Assembly: GCA_903813345.2 (NCBI GenBank)
Contig: CAIIXF020000009.1
Span: forward strand, 35,583,759 to 35,647,758
Source of the DNA: Owenia fusiformis
Taxonomy: Eukaryota > Annelida > Polychaeta > Sabellida > Oweniidae
Length of the DNA: 64,000 nt
Direction: 5' to 3'
Positions 47,093 to 59,104 of this stretch are shown one piece after another (positions within the stretch are counted from its first letter, which is position 1; the number at the start of each line of letters is the position of its first letter). The position numbers and the translations under genes were made by a program. The notes beneath the pieces were generated by a model, which was given only the letters and a program-made list of their open reading frames with translations, did not search any database and was not told the origin of the DNA.

Positions 47093-50000
47093 CCTTACCA
47101 TATAAAATCCCTATATGCAAAAAGGGACAGAGATAACCGGTCCTTTTATAACCTTTTTACATTTTATTCCTAGCCTTAAATAATCAAAAATCTGTTATCT
47201 CATTGTATCTTATTATTTCTATCTGATTATGGTTTTAGCTATTAGTTCATAACACTTCCTATATCATATAGAGGTAATAAGTATTAATTTACTGAAGGGA
47301 ATTGAACAATATGATATAACAGATCCGTTCATTGTATACACCACTCATACACCACTCTAAGGCTTAGTAGGAATCAAATTCCCAATCCAGGGCTATGTAA
47401 TTGAAAATACAGTTCAATGAAAATAAAAAGGACTAAATGTATTCATTTGTATTGTAGAACTTGATTAATTGATGCTTCACTTTTGTACTTGGATTTGTTG
47501 CCTAATATAACCTAAAAAGGTGAAATTCCTATGTATTCTTTTTCTCTTTTTTTATCAAATTAATTGCCGTGGTGATGGTTTTATAGTACACCCTGTATTC
47601 AAACATTCCTTTCAAGATATGAGAAAATGATGTTGAACAAGCTTCACTTATCTGTAAATTTGTTAATGGATTTTCCAAACTTGAAGTGTTAATTTGTTTT
47701 CATGCTACATGTATCTGTTACTATGGTAATGATGCATGCATGGCATTCAGTGCCATCTTTATGTTCAATATGGATTGTCATGGTAACCAGCTGATGCACT
47801 TGCATTAAAGAAGACATTTGCAGGTTTAGGTCCATTAAGTGTTCAAATTTCAATTTGGGCAAGTTAAAACATTATTTTTTTGCAAGTTGTAGGTGTTTTT
47901 TAATGAATGACACTGGAGTTATTTATCAAAGCACCATGTTGGGGTTTCCTGTTCTAACTGTGAAGTTAGCTTTACCCTAGTAAAAGATAACATGTTTATG
48001 TGTTGATAGTATGTACCCCCACATAGTTATCTCAACTCTTCATCACATCCCCTAGTAGGGGTTCCCAATTTGTAGAACAAGGGATTTTTCTTCTTTGTTA
48101 TGGTGCCATTCAGTCTGCTATACTGCCTTAGTATATGGCAGATGGCCCATAGCGTGTTATCATGCTTTATTGTGCATCATTATAGCGCCATACTGTCTGG
48201 ATATTTCATTTCTATGGGTATCCTCCAATAAGGACACCTTCAAAAGATCAGTCGGGCCATCACATGGAAGAGATATGTTATATCGATTCCAGGTGAAAAT
48301 TAGCCATATGCCAAAAATGTTTTGCTAGGCCATGATTCCCTCAATTTGATTAAATCTACATTTAACCTTTTCATTTTTGCTCATTAATTAGATAGCTGTG
48401 TAGATTAACCCAGAGAGGTTAATGAGTGGATGGTGGTTAATACATTAACCAGGTGGCCACTAGGTTAGGGTATCTTTGAGATAACGTAAGGAGATTCCTA
48501 AGTGATGATATACACCAGGCTCCAGGTTGTCTCTCACCAGACATGAGATAAAATCCAGGAAAACACTTGGAAAACTCCTAAAATTCTGGGGTTCAAAGAG
48601 GTGTGTCAAGTCTCTTCAACAGTATACTGTACAGAGTTGCCGTGTGCTAAGTGCAAAGCATTATGGGATGGACTAATATATGCTACAGGGTGCCATTGCG
48701 TCTAGAATTCCAAGCAAACTAATTAGATGGTTACGGGGCTTTCCTCGGTGATTCCTATACATGCCTGTTGCTAAAATCACTAAATTACAGGTTTGGTCAT
48801 CTGCATATAGTGTTGCCACAAGCAAATGTGGCTTGACCCATCTGATAATTTTTCCATTAAATTTCTGTAAACTTGGCTATCCAATGACACCATCTGCATA
48901 TATAATGACTAAACTGAAAGCGACTTAGCTCCATGAGCCCGTGGCATTGTGACCCTATCCCTGACTTGACAGTTCACAGAGCCAGGTGCCAAGCAGTCTG
49001 CCAAACTCACTACCCAGAGAATACCTGCTCCATGGGGGCCCCCTTTCACTGAGCTTAGTTTCATTGATTCTACTGAGCCATATGTCAACTGAACCATCAG
49101 TATTGAAAAGAAAGCGGAGATTCCTTCATTTTCACTTTGCTGCTTTTCAATGCCTGCTTCAAAACTAGCATGAAATGTTACACCTACGAGTTTCAGATCT
49201 TCTTTGTTTGCTCCTGTAATGTATAATGACCTGTATAATGAAGTGAAAACAAAGTAAAAAGTGGTGGAAAGTGCTAAAGATGTGGTCATAGCCAACTTCA
49301 AAGGTATCACTATCTCCCGCAGTTTTACATCAGGTTCGAGGTGAATAATACCAGCTCATCTGTTAATTTCGGTAATTTTTATCGCTAACTTAAGGGGTAA
49401 TGTTTAGCTCATACTGGGTACACCTGATGAAGGGTGTATTCATGGTGATATCTTCTTATATCTTGGGTACTCAGTGGTCAGTTGTTTGGTACAAGAAATT
49501 ACAGGTGTTGCTATGGTGTTACCATACCAACCAGCCATTGATGCAATGGTGATTGTGAAGATTTATTTGCCAAAACATTCATAAATTCAATTTCAAGGGA
49601 TTATTGTTACCTTACGGAAAATTTCTATTGTTCAGGTATTTTACACTTTTAGTTTTTTCCCTGAGAAGGCCTAATTTTTATGCACGTATTAATTTTACAG
49701 AATTTTTCAACTGAAAGGGTTCTTGAAGATGTTCAAGACAAACAGAGCAGTATTATCATATTAGGTTTTGTTAGCTATGTAATGATACAGCTTTGGATCC
49801 CAAAATAGTGCTTTCGTTGTTTTGTTTTGCTCAGGTGTTGTTTTGGTGTGTAATAAATACAGTGTCCTGGCTGGCAGCCTTCTGGTGGCTTCAGTGGCTA
49901 TCTGTGTTATTTTATGAGATTCCTCTTAGCCTAAGATTCCATCATTCACACCGCATGGTTTATGTTTTACCAAGTATTTCTCCTCGGGACAGCTGCCATT

Positions 50001-50548
50001 TGCATCATTACCCATCATGCAATTTATTGTCTAGAACATCTTACAAGTTTTACGCTCACCTCTACATTTCATGGTTTTCTGATACACGCCAAACATTCTA
50101 GCAAAAGAAAACTTTAGGAGTTCCATCTGTTGGGCATTTTTCAAAATCTAAACTGCCATTAGTGGAAGGAATAAACTGCCAAGTTTGTAGGGAAGTTAAT
50201 GTGAAGAGAGAAGTATTTGAGGAATAATGTTTGCTTTAGATAATCTACTACAGGCAATGTGCAATGACTTCCAGTTTCCGGTTAGACCAGTTCACCCGTC
50301 TGCTTCAGATTTTATTGTCGCATTTTCCATGAACCAGACTTGAAATCTGAGAAAATATTTGAATGGTATTTACTGTATTTTTAGAGCTTTGTAGATGTTT
50401 TAAATTTTATTGATCAGAAATTGAAGAAAGTACCCTTTTCAATAATTTGAATTGGTGTCTCAAAAATATAATTTCATATTAATTTGATCTTGCCTATCCA
50501 ATCCAATTTTAACAAAAATCAGAACAATGATTACATAATATACCAATA
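47093..50548 (+). other. Intron, region with two chance-length ORFs
   Basis: No supported gene. A 133-codon minus-strand frame (48909-49310) lies in a GC-richer patch; a good acceptor (CATTATACATTACAG) falls inside it on the minus strand, ahead of ANKEDLKLVGVTFHASFEAG. A 102-codon plus frame (49793-50101) is rich in W, F and L but shows no motif. Neither is recognised. Confidence 0.35.
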
Positions 50549-50731
50549 CGCGATAACGTTTAATTTCGTTCAATTTAGCTATCTCCCGTTTGAAGAGCTC
50601 TCATGTATGGTACAACTTCGTCTACGTTCAGAGTAATCGACTCGTTCGGCGAGCCAATGAAAATTTGTCCCTTCCAAAGCGATGCATCATGGGAGATATT
50701 TATGTAAATTACCACCTGAACTCTTATCGCG
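50549..50731. mobile_element. Putative CpG-rich MITE
   Basis: CGCGATAA at the left and TTATCGCG at the right are inverted. About 24 bp further in, TATCTCCC and GGGAGATA are also inverted. The patch is unusually rich in CpG for this window and contains GCATCATGGGAG. It could be a degenerate MITE or an alternative promoter. Confidence 0.35.
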
Positions 50732-52776
50732 AATAGGAGTATTGTAAACAATTTACAACGTGCTAGTCAATGTACTGTCATTTGCTATTTACTATTTGCT
50801 AGAGTTGTCACAATTTTATCACAAAAAAACTGAAAAATAATAGATATGTAGAGGATCGTATAAACTAGTAAGTGTCAGGGTAAGAGAAATCTGTAGATTA
50901 ATCAAATTAAAGAAGAGAGTAACAAATGTTTGTAGTCAAAGGCGGAATGTTTGTTGTGCCAATAGCAAGACATCTGTTAAAAAAGCAAACTGTTGAGATT
51001 GTTAAACACACAAGCCGTAGTGTGAAAAACCAACTCATTTATTCTGTGAAGTCTCCTCTCAATTTTATGTATGGCCAGAGATGTAAGATTAATTGGTGAA
51101 ATATAAAAAAACGACACAAATCTTGATAAAATTTGTATTATTAAAATCGAAATTGGCTTTTTGTGGCAAGATTATCAACTGTTGAACAGTTTTGAACTGT
51201 AGTTAGAAACCCCTGAAAATCATCCCCCCTTCCAATGGATGAATGGAAGCTCAACTATGGGAACGCATATCTGGGTATTCATGTGTCTTTGACTTCCTGT
51301 CTATATAGGTCTGTAGATATTGCAATTAACAGCTACAAGAAACAGTTGCATCACCTGTCACTGCTCCTGGAGGTAATAATTGCATTTCTGTGTTGTGACT
51401 CTGTGTCACTCATAGACATTTTCATTTTTTAATAATTATGAGGCGTTTCTATGGCATGACTGTATTTTATGTGTATCTGTATTTTATGACATTGTGATTC
51501 TATGACTGAAGGAATATACTGGTTTAACAGTATGATTAGATGTGGAAAAGTCTATAGTTTTTAATGCTGCATCAGGAACACGTCCACAGTTCAATCATTG
51601 TTGATAGATAGTCTTGCATCAAGACCCCAACCTCCCTTGACTTGATGCAAGACTAAATAAATGTTGAAATAACATGAAAATAAACTCAAAAATTTATTTT
51701 ACCCAGTGAAATGTTACATCCTAGAAGTGTTACATATAATTGAACAAAACTGGTCTGATTAATCCGCCAGCAGAAGCCAAAAGAAGAAATAAACAGTTGA
51801 GCAAAAGTCTCATTGTTTTGAAATCATATCAGGCAGGCTAAAACAAATGGGTTAAGGTTGTGGCATAGGTTGGGGTGATGGGATTTGACATTCAGCAGAG
51901 CAATGAAGAAATAAACGATTCTCGTTAGCTTCTTTCATGTAAAAACTATAGAGTGTCTGAAAAAACTGCCTGGGTATGCTTATCTAGGGTAAAATCAAGA
52001 TTTTTGAGTACAGGGAGAATTTTGCATTTTTCCCTGCAGATGATGTTATGGTCTCTTGTTATTGCTTCAAAAACATGCAAATTGACTTTGAGTGACTCAA
52101 ACGCAAACTTCAAGGACTATGGACATTTTTTATCATCTTGAGGATATGTTTAAGGAAGGACCAACTCGAATATGTCAAAACTTCTGGGGCCCTCTGCCTC
52201 TTAAGTTAATATGTGGTTTAGAATGTAAATAGACATACATTAAGAGGCCTTTGTGGGGAAGTTGTGACTCTCTCTCATAACCTCAAACATTAAACCTCAA
52301 TTAGGACAGTCTCTGTACATCTTGCTTTGTCATATAAACAAAGATAAAAATATAAATTCATGTATATGGGAAAATGAGGAGAGATGGTATTAGTGTCATT
52401 TTACTTAGGTTATCCGTTCTGAGAATAAAGATGATTGGATGACATTCATCCTTTTTTAATGAAAATACATAGTCTTACATCTAGCCCCTTTGACCCATCA
52501 TTCCCTTTTAAACCAGAAACTTATTGCAGGACTATTACTATCTATTAATACATTAGTCAAATATGTGGAGGACTCATAAGGAAAAGTATAATATTACCCC
52601 AAGGATAGACCCTCCTCAGATTGAAAGGATATTAATGTGGGCTATTTGTTTATGTTAATTTAAAAGTATTTACATATGACAGTTTGAAGTGTTGATTTGG
52701 TTTCGAATGGGAGAGGGGGGGGGGGCTAAATCCCTAGAGATCATTCTAGAAAGGCTCATTTCATTTTTTTAAAATA
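50732..52776 (+). other. Intron, right part before the large TIR element
   Basis: AT-rich, no gene seen. Contains the short hairpin at 51609-51655, a related motif at 52470-52484 and a G run near 52712. Confidence 0.45.
51609..51655. repeat. Perfect 15-bp hairpin, TAGTCTTGCATCAAG arms
   Basis: TAGTCTTGCATCAAG (51609-51623) is followed, after 17 bases, by its exact complement (51641-51655). Single copies of the motif elsewhere suggest these are MITE ends with most of the interior lost here. Confidence 0.6.
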
Positions 52777-54476
52777 GGGGAAGATCACCTAATTCCGTCC
52801 ACTTTTTGTATTTTTCTTTTTATTGAAAAACACGGCGAAGATTATCAAAACCGCTTGAAAACTATATGAAACATCAATAAAACTAACATTAATTGCGGGG
52901 TCTCCGATTCAAATCATCCCTGTTTGATTGGTTAATATCATAGAAAAGGTGGAGAATTGTGTTTCCTAATCCCGTCCACCTGTCCTAATCCCGTCCACCA
53001 AACAGTCCTAATTCCAGCCAGCCAACAACCTAATGCCGTCCACGTGATTAATTACCGTGATTCTCAATAAGTTTACATCTATTACCCAATATTTGTTCAT
53101 TCCCTAACCATTTATACTATGGTATGTTACCCTACGTTGTTATAACTGAATGACTTATTCATATTTTTGTTACAGCACAGCCAGAGTGGTGATGTATTTG
53201 TTATGGTATCTAAGTTTAGGGAACATTGTTCGGCGGTTGGGATTTCTCACTTGTAACAAATTGACGGTGACATTTGGCTTGTCGTAATTAGGCCTACATT
53301 TTGTATAACGTATTTAGCAAACATGTTGTCAATTTATATTCTCCTTTAAGGATCAGATGATAAGGTGCCCGTAGTGTTAAAACCCGAGGCCGAGGAATAC
53401 TTAAAAAAAGTTTAAAATGTCCGCTAGTGTACTGAGATGTTAATGCGTGGTGTATACATGTATATTAATACTAGATTACTTATATTATGTATAAGAATAA
53501 GACTGATTTTTATAAGCTAAATGGATAATAATTCTTTTCATTAATGACAGTATACCCGGGCCTCAGGTTAAAACAATGTACGCCAATGCCAAGTGTTAAC
53601 AAGCAAGGGTAAAAATTGAACAGGCCTAGACCTACCTTAAGTTCTCGAGTCAAATTGTCAAACTCACAATGGGTTCACACGGCGACAGCATACTATTTTC
53701 TCAAAGTTATGTATCGTCGTATTACAAAATAATGGAATCTGACAATACTGTAGTTGTATACCATACCTGTAGGTATATATTTATTTTAATTATTCAGAAA
53801 GAACATAACAATCTGCGTTAGGACCTCATGATGATTAAAAATCGTAGTATCTGGAATATAGTTTTACTGCTGTGAAAAGTGCTCGTCTATAAAGCAATCC
53901 TTTTTATTGGAAAACAAAGTCAGGTTGAGTTCCGTCAAGATTTCCAAAATTGTCGTTCAATAATGATTTAAATGTCAAAAAACATTTGATCATTTTAAGC
54001 ACACAATTATAGTTGCAATAGATGCATTTTATTTATTACCATTTGGATCTGGGACACTGATATTTCCCAATGGTTCCATTAACAAATATATTTAATAGTC
54101 CAACAATCTGACTATACGATACCATACGCTGACACGTAATCAGTGATTGAAAGTGCATAATAGGCCCAGTATATAAACGTTGAAGCTAGCGTTACTACTA
54201 GGGTTACTAGGGGCTACTAAATAGGTTTCTGTTCGATTTAAACTTTTTTAGCAAATCTGCTTTTAGTTTCTTCTCTTTATTTAGTTTCCTTTTTTCCTTC
54301 CGGAATATGGTAAACAATATGAACTATGTATTGTATAATCATTTTCGTATGGAATAAATCAATGATTAGCATGTTTATGTTCATGATGTAGTTCAATTTA
54401 TACTAAAATAAAGTTACCAAGTCGCTGTATTTAGCTTTATATTGTATTGTAAACCAATGCAAAGCTGCAATCAATG

Positions 54477-54549
54477 GACCTCATGAACACCGTTTTGTAC
54501 AGACTGGCCGAGTGGACGATTAAAATAACATCGATCACCAAAGGCAAGG
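54477..54549 (+). other. Exon-like segment inside the TIR element
   Basis: An ATG after an upstream in-frame TAA opens 25 codons, MDLMNTVLYRLAEWTIKITS and five more, ending AAG before a GTAGGA donor. A second exon-like piece follows at about 54716-54772 (acceptor TTCACAG, RLDWMEYTLSYHTACYSNV, donor GTTAGT) in matching phase. Together they look like captured or relic exons, but they are short and unrecognised. Confidence 0.2.
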
Positions 54550-55057
54550 TAGGATAACATATTGTACATGCTTATCATGAATCATGTTGTTTCCTTTCAT
54601 ATTGTTTATTATTTATCGATTCTCGATTTAAAATCATAAGCATACGCTATTTTGATACATCTCAGATAATAAATGGAAAGATTGAACACCATCATTTTGA
54701 TTATCGTGTTCACAGCGTTTAGATTGGATGGAGTATACTTTGAGTTACCATACTGCTTGTTACTCAAATGTGGTTAGTTGTTATATGTTTTTCATAACCC
54801 AAACATAACAAAAATTCTTATAAATGTTGCCTATGTCGTTCATATCGTTGCAAAGGCTATTATATAGACAACTCACCTAAAACTCCATTGACATAAACGT
54901 AATCATGGACTTGAAAATAGATTTAAATACGTGTTATATAAGGAGATAAAGTGAAAGTATAGTAGGGCACGCATTGTTCTAAATAAACAACATTTACTCG
55001 AACATCAACATAATAATTTATTCACATGAGGAATGTACCATTTTAAGCGTGGCAGTT

Positions 55058-55201
55058 ACACACGGGTCTGGTACAACACGGTGATGATGTACTTTTAGTA
55101 AACTTGTATATTAAAAATATCTAGAAACTTTTCTGAAACGATGAAAACATCAGTTTGCTAAAAGTACATCAGCCCCGCTTTGTACCGGACCCCCTGCGTG
55201 T
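55058..55201. repeat. Inverted repeat nested in the TIR element
   Basis: Arms of about 46 bp (55058-55103 and 55153-55201) share GTACATCA, TAAAAGTACATC and GGGTC-GGTAC blocks with several mismatches. It is probably an older MITE inserted into the larger element or an internal foldback. Confidence 0.5.
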
Positions 55202-56052
55202 ACGCGGTACGTACTCCATGATTAAGCAAGTTGGAATAAGGCATCGTATACTAATGACATTTTCAGATATTCAAAATATACATGTATTATGTTAATACGT
55301 AATTAACAATCTGACTATACGATCACGGATTGTTGACTTAAACTGTAGGTATAGCATATCGGGCAGCCGTTTGCCTCAGAGTCAACCGGCCTTCTCTTTA
55401 GACTTTCACGGCCTCTTCCAGTATTTCCCGTCAATCAGATTGTGACCTAAAAATAATAAATGTCCACGTACATATCGTCTTTTACACATGTGAATTAATT
55501 CAGTTTTTAATATAATTCAACTTCGACAATCGTCTTCAAGTACACAGTGCAATGAAAAGAAGAATCTCCAAAAAGGGGAATCCCCAAATTTTCTAATTGA
55601 ATTTAATTCCTAATTCCGGTCAATCTTTTCAGACAAATTGTCAGGGTTTTAATTAATTTCTAAGTTTATTACGTCGATCTTTTAAAAGGATTAATATTCA
55701 ATATCAAATTTAAATGAACTTCATGTAGTTTTCCATTCCAGATTTGCATAATATATCATATAAAGACGGAGACGTAAAATACTCACATTCAAATATGGCG
55801 CCAATAGGAAAGAAACACCAAGATCAACAATGAATTATAATCGATCGACCCTTTACGTAGATATAGATTCTAAAATGAAACTAGGTATCAACATGTGTCA
55901 ATTTATTCATTAATACTAATACTAATATGCGTACATATCAATATATCGTATGGACGATATTAGGTAGTGTTGGCTGTCATTAGGTTATGTTGGACGCCAT
56001 TAGGTTGTGTTGGACGCCATTAGGTACTGGACGGAATTAGGTGATTCTACCC

Positions 56053-57153
56053 TAGGCTTGTTTGATTATCAACATTGAAAAATAGAATGACTGCTCCATG
56101 GACAGATTTAATATATTTATTATCTATTGCCTCAGATGTATAACTGTTTTTAACATTCATTTGAAAACAGAAGTTGAGATCTGAGCCAAGAGGTTAGCCA
56201 TTTTAGGTTTTATTTAATGCTAGGTCCCAGTGTGCCTTTTGAAATATTGTCCAGTGTCATATCATAACCAAACATATTAGAGCTCCCCACGTGTCCAGAC
56301 CTAAGTAGACCCTTCACGTAGACCCCTGGGGTATATCTACTGGTTGTTTGCATCAAGTACTATCCAGTAACACTTCATGCAGAAAATAACCCCATTGTGT
56401 TTTGAATATTTATCAAATTGGCTTTTGGTTAAGTTCACACAGCATTTCATTTTTGGCCCATAAATTCACTGAAACTCATTTTTAATAGACTCACATGAGG
56501 CTTCAGTGCATAAGTATTCAATGTTATGATGCTGTTAAATTTGCACGTATCTTTTACGTGCATATAAATCTAATGATCAAAATGCTACAAAAACATTTAA
56601 AATTCTTATTGTTGTCAATCTAGATATTCATGTACAACATGTACATGAACCTGTGAAGTTGAACACCTAGAAGTAGAGCACCTCTGTTAGTAGAACACTT
56701 TTGGCTAAATGATAAATTAACCTCTATGTATAGAATACCTTGCAAGTGGAACACTTTTTAGAGGTACCGAAAGTGTTCCACTTTGACAGGTTTTGTCGCA
56801 CTTCAGTTCTGCTCACTTCTTAAAATCTACAAGCACGAGGGGTAACCTTGAATCACACGATTATATGCTGTCAATGCCACAATCAAACCTTATGTATTAA
56901 TCAATCATGATTTGTTTTTATGTAATATTTTTCACTAAAGGGATTACTCAAGTGTATTATAAAGTTTATATTCATGATTTTTATCTTTAAAGTAAGTTTT
57001 ATTGGGTATGTATTTATCTGGTGATGCAGGCTTGGTATACAAGTGATATAACTTTGTTTAATTCTTATTTTTGATCTCTATTTTGTGATATTTCCAACAT
57101 CATTATGATTCCTTTATGAAAGAAAGCTGTGTTTATTATCATTGTGAATTATT
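56053..57153 (+). other. Intron between the large elements
   Basis: AT-rich sequence with one GAACACC-type MITE (56644-56797). No gene or other repeat recognised. Confidence 0.45.
56644..56797. mobile_element. GAACACC-type MITE
   Basis: Starts after TA with CATGAACCTGTGAAGTTGAA and ends AGTGTTCCACTTTGACAGGT; the ends are inverted copies with a few changes. Internal GTGGAACAC/GTGTTCCAC pairs match the element at 20936. The right-hand TA is lost. Confidence 0.5.
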
Positions 57154-57286
57154 AGGAGGCCCCATCGGGGGGCCTCCTATTAATTTTATAGATATTATTA
57201 TTATTTATTATTAGGAGGCCCCATCGGGGGGCCTCCTATTAATTTTATAGATATTATTATTATTATTTATTATTATTATTATTTAT
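57154..57286. repeat. Two GC-rich hairpins plus (TTA)n, head of array unit 1
   Basis: AGGAGGCCCC-ATCGG-GGGGCCTCCT occurs at 57154-57178 and again at 57213-57237, 59 bp apart. Each is followed by TATTAATTTTATAGATATTA and a TTA microsatellite. In an AT-rich region these 10-bp GC stems stand out sharply. The same head, with loop AACGG, precedes unit 3. Confidence 0.8.
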
Positions 57287-59104
57287 TCTTCTCTGCACTT
57301 TTTCTCCTACTTCCAACTAGATTTCAACTATCTACTATATTAACCTACAAGGGACCTAGGTTGAACTTAAGGGGAAAGGAATTTTTATCTAGGTCAAGGT
57401 CAAAGGTCAAAATCTAGGTCAAATCAAAGTTTTTTTTAAGTTTCTCAGATTTCGTCCTCATACTTCATTATTTCTTGCGATGAATTAAAATGTAACTAGA
57501 TATAAGCATTCTCTACAAATTGCTCACTATATGTACGCGTTAATTTTTTACCATTTTTGAGATATTTGACGTCAAAAATCGGCAAAAATCGGTCATTTTT
57601 CAACTTGCTTCAAATGAACCAGATTTTTTTTTAAAAATCATCTACAAGATCTCAGGAACTCAAATATGTCCTTATTTTTGACCTCCGACCTTTAGTTGAC
57701 CTTCGGTGACCTTCGAAAGGTAAAAAAGTTGTTTTTTCAAATTGATTTTCTGGATTCAAATTTAGGTATATTTGATCACAAAGGACCCACTGAGGTCTAA
57801 AAAAGTAAAATTTGCAAGGTCAAAGGTCAAGGTCATCAAACTAAATCACAAACTGTGTTTTCTAAGTTTCTCAAAATTGGAGACTACAAATCAATATTTT
57901 TTCATGAAAGTCAGGATATATATTCCTCTATAGGTTCTACACATATAAGCAATTGACTATTTATTAAAATTGTGTACCAGTTTTGAGATATTGGAACTCA
58001 AAAACTGAAAAAAGGTCAAATTTCGAAACTTTTCAAGACTAAATTTCAACTTGCTTCAAATTGACCAATTTTTTTTTTAAAACTCATCTACAAATTCTCA
58101 GGATTCCAAATCTAACCTTACTTTTGACCTTTGACCTTTGGTTGACCTTCAGTGACCTCCGAAAGGTAAAAAAAGTTGATTTTTCAAATCGATTTTCTGG
58201 ATTCAAATTTAGGTATATTTATTCACAAAAGACCTTCTGAGGTCTAAAAAAGTAAAATTTGCAAGGTCAAAGGTCAAGGTCATCAAACGAAATCACAAAC
58301 TGTGTTTTCTAAGTTTCTCAAAATTGGAGACTACAAATCAATATTTTTAAATGAAAGTCAGAATATATATGCCTCTATAGGTTCTACACGTATTAGCAAT
58401 TGACTATTTATTAAAATTGTGTACCAGTTTTGAGATATTAGAACTCAAAAACTGAAAAAAGGTCAAATTTCGAAACTTTGCAAGACTAAATTTCAACTTG
58501 CTCTAAATTGACCAAACTTTTTTTTAAAAAGCATCTACAGGATCTCAGGAATTTAAATCTGACCTTACTTTTGACCCTTGACCTTTGGTTGACCTTCAGT
58601 GACCTTCGGAAGGGAAAAAAAAGTTGATTTTTTAAATCGATTTTCTGGATTCAAATTTAGGTATATTTGATCACAAAAGAGCTACTGAGGTGAATTAAAG
58701 TAAAATTTGCAAGATCAAAGGTCAAGGTCATCAAATTAAATCACCAACTGTGTTTTCGAAGTTTCTAAGTTTTGGTGACTACAAATCAATATTTTTTAAT
58801 GAAAGTCAGGATATATATTCCTCTATAGTTTCTTCACATATTAGCAATTGACTATTTATTAAAATTGTGTACCAGTTTTGAGATATTAGGACTCAAAAAC
58901 TGAAAAAAGGTCAAATTTCCAAACTTTTCAAGACTAAATTTCAACTTGCTTCAAATTGACCAAACTTTTTTTTAAAAATCATCTACAAGTTGCCTGGTGT
59001 TAGTATATGACCCTAGATTTGAGATTTGACCTTTGGCTGACCTTCAAATTGCCAAAAACGCCTACAGGGCCTCCGTAAGATTGCTTGCAATCTTAAATCT
59101 CTAG
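57287..59104 (+). mobile_element. Array unit 1, Helentron-like non-coding element (1.82 kb)
   Basis: Starts TCTTCTCTGCACTTTTTCTC. The body is three full 447-bp tandem subunits plus a partial one (CAACTTGC landmarks at 57601, 58047, 58494 and 58942). The right end is AAGATTGC-TT-GCAATCTT, then ten bases that close in CTAG. An 8-bp stem a short distance before CTRR is the hallmark of Helitron 3' ends. GGGCCTCC at 59067 is complementary to the left hairpin arm, like the asymmetric inverted ends of Helentrons. It has no ORF and is dense in AGGTCA half-sites. Confidence 0.6.
57391..57409 (+). promoter_or_regulatory. Triple nuclear-receptor half-site cluster (unit 1 leader)
   Basis: AGGTCAAGGTCAAAGGTCA: three half-sites in direct repeat, the last two with 1-bp spacing (DR1, the RXR/HNF4/PPAR-type arrangement); TCAAGGTCA within it is the ERR/NR5A monomer motif. 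The same string recurs at 59220 and 60720. Variants AGGTCAAAGGTCAAGGTCA lie at 57817, 58264, 59646, 61146 and 61592. Binding is not shown. Confidence 0.55.

Larger units (their letters stand above)
52777..56052. mobile_element. 3.28-kb TIR element with subterminal repeat arrays
   Basis: TA flanks both ends. The 25-bp ends agree at 22 positions, sharing ATCACCTAATTCCGTCCA. Five left copies of CCTAATNCCGTCCA-like repeats start at 52789, 52965, 52984, 53007 and 53029. Five inverted copies lie at the right (55951, 55971, 55991, 56011, 56028), four of them exactly 20 bp apart. Such arrays are typical transposase-binding regions. No transposase frame is present, so the element is non-autonomous. 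Inside are a 19-bp direct repeat (54102 and 55305), a nested inverted repeat (55058-55201) and a few exon-like pieces. The superfamily cannot be named from reading. Confidence 0.75.

Noticed and set aside
46847-47105. Heptad-like proteins on both strands (VASKFMW and ATHINLL repeats)
   Set aside because: Produced by a 21-bp minisatellite, which keeps frames open on both strands.
49793-50101. 102-codon plus-strand ORF
   Set aside because: Length is within chance expectation for the window, no motif or splice context, unusual W/F/L-rich composition.
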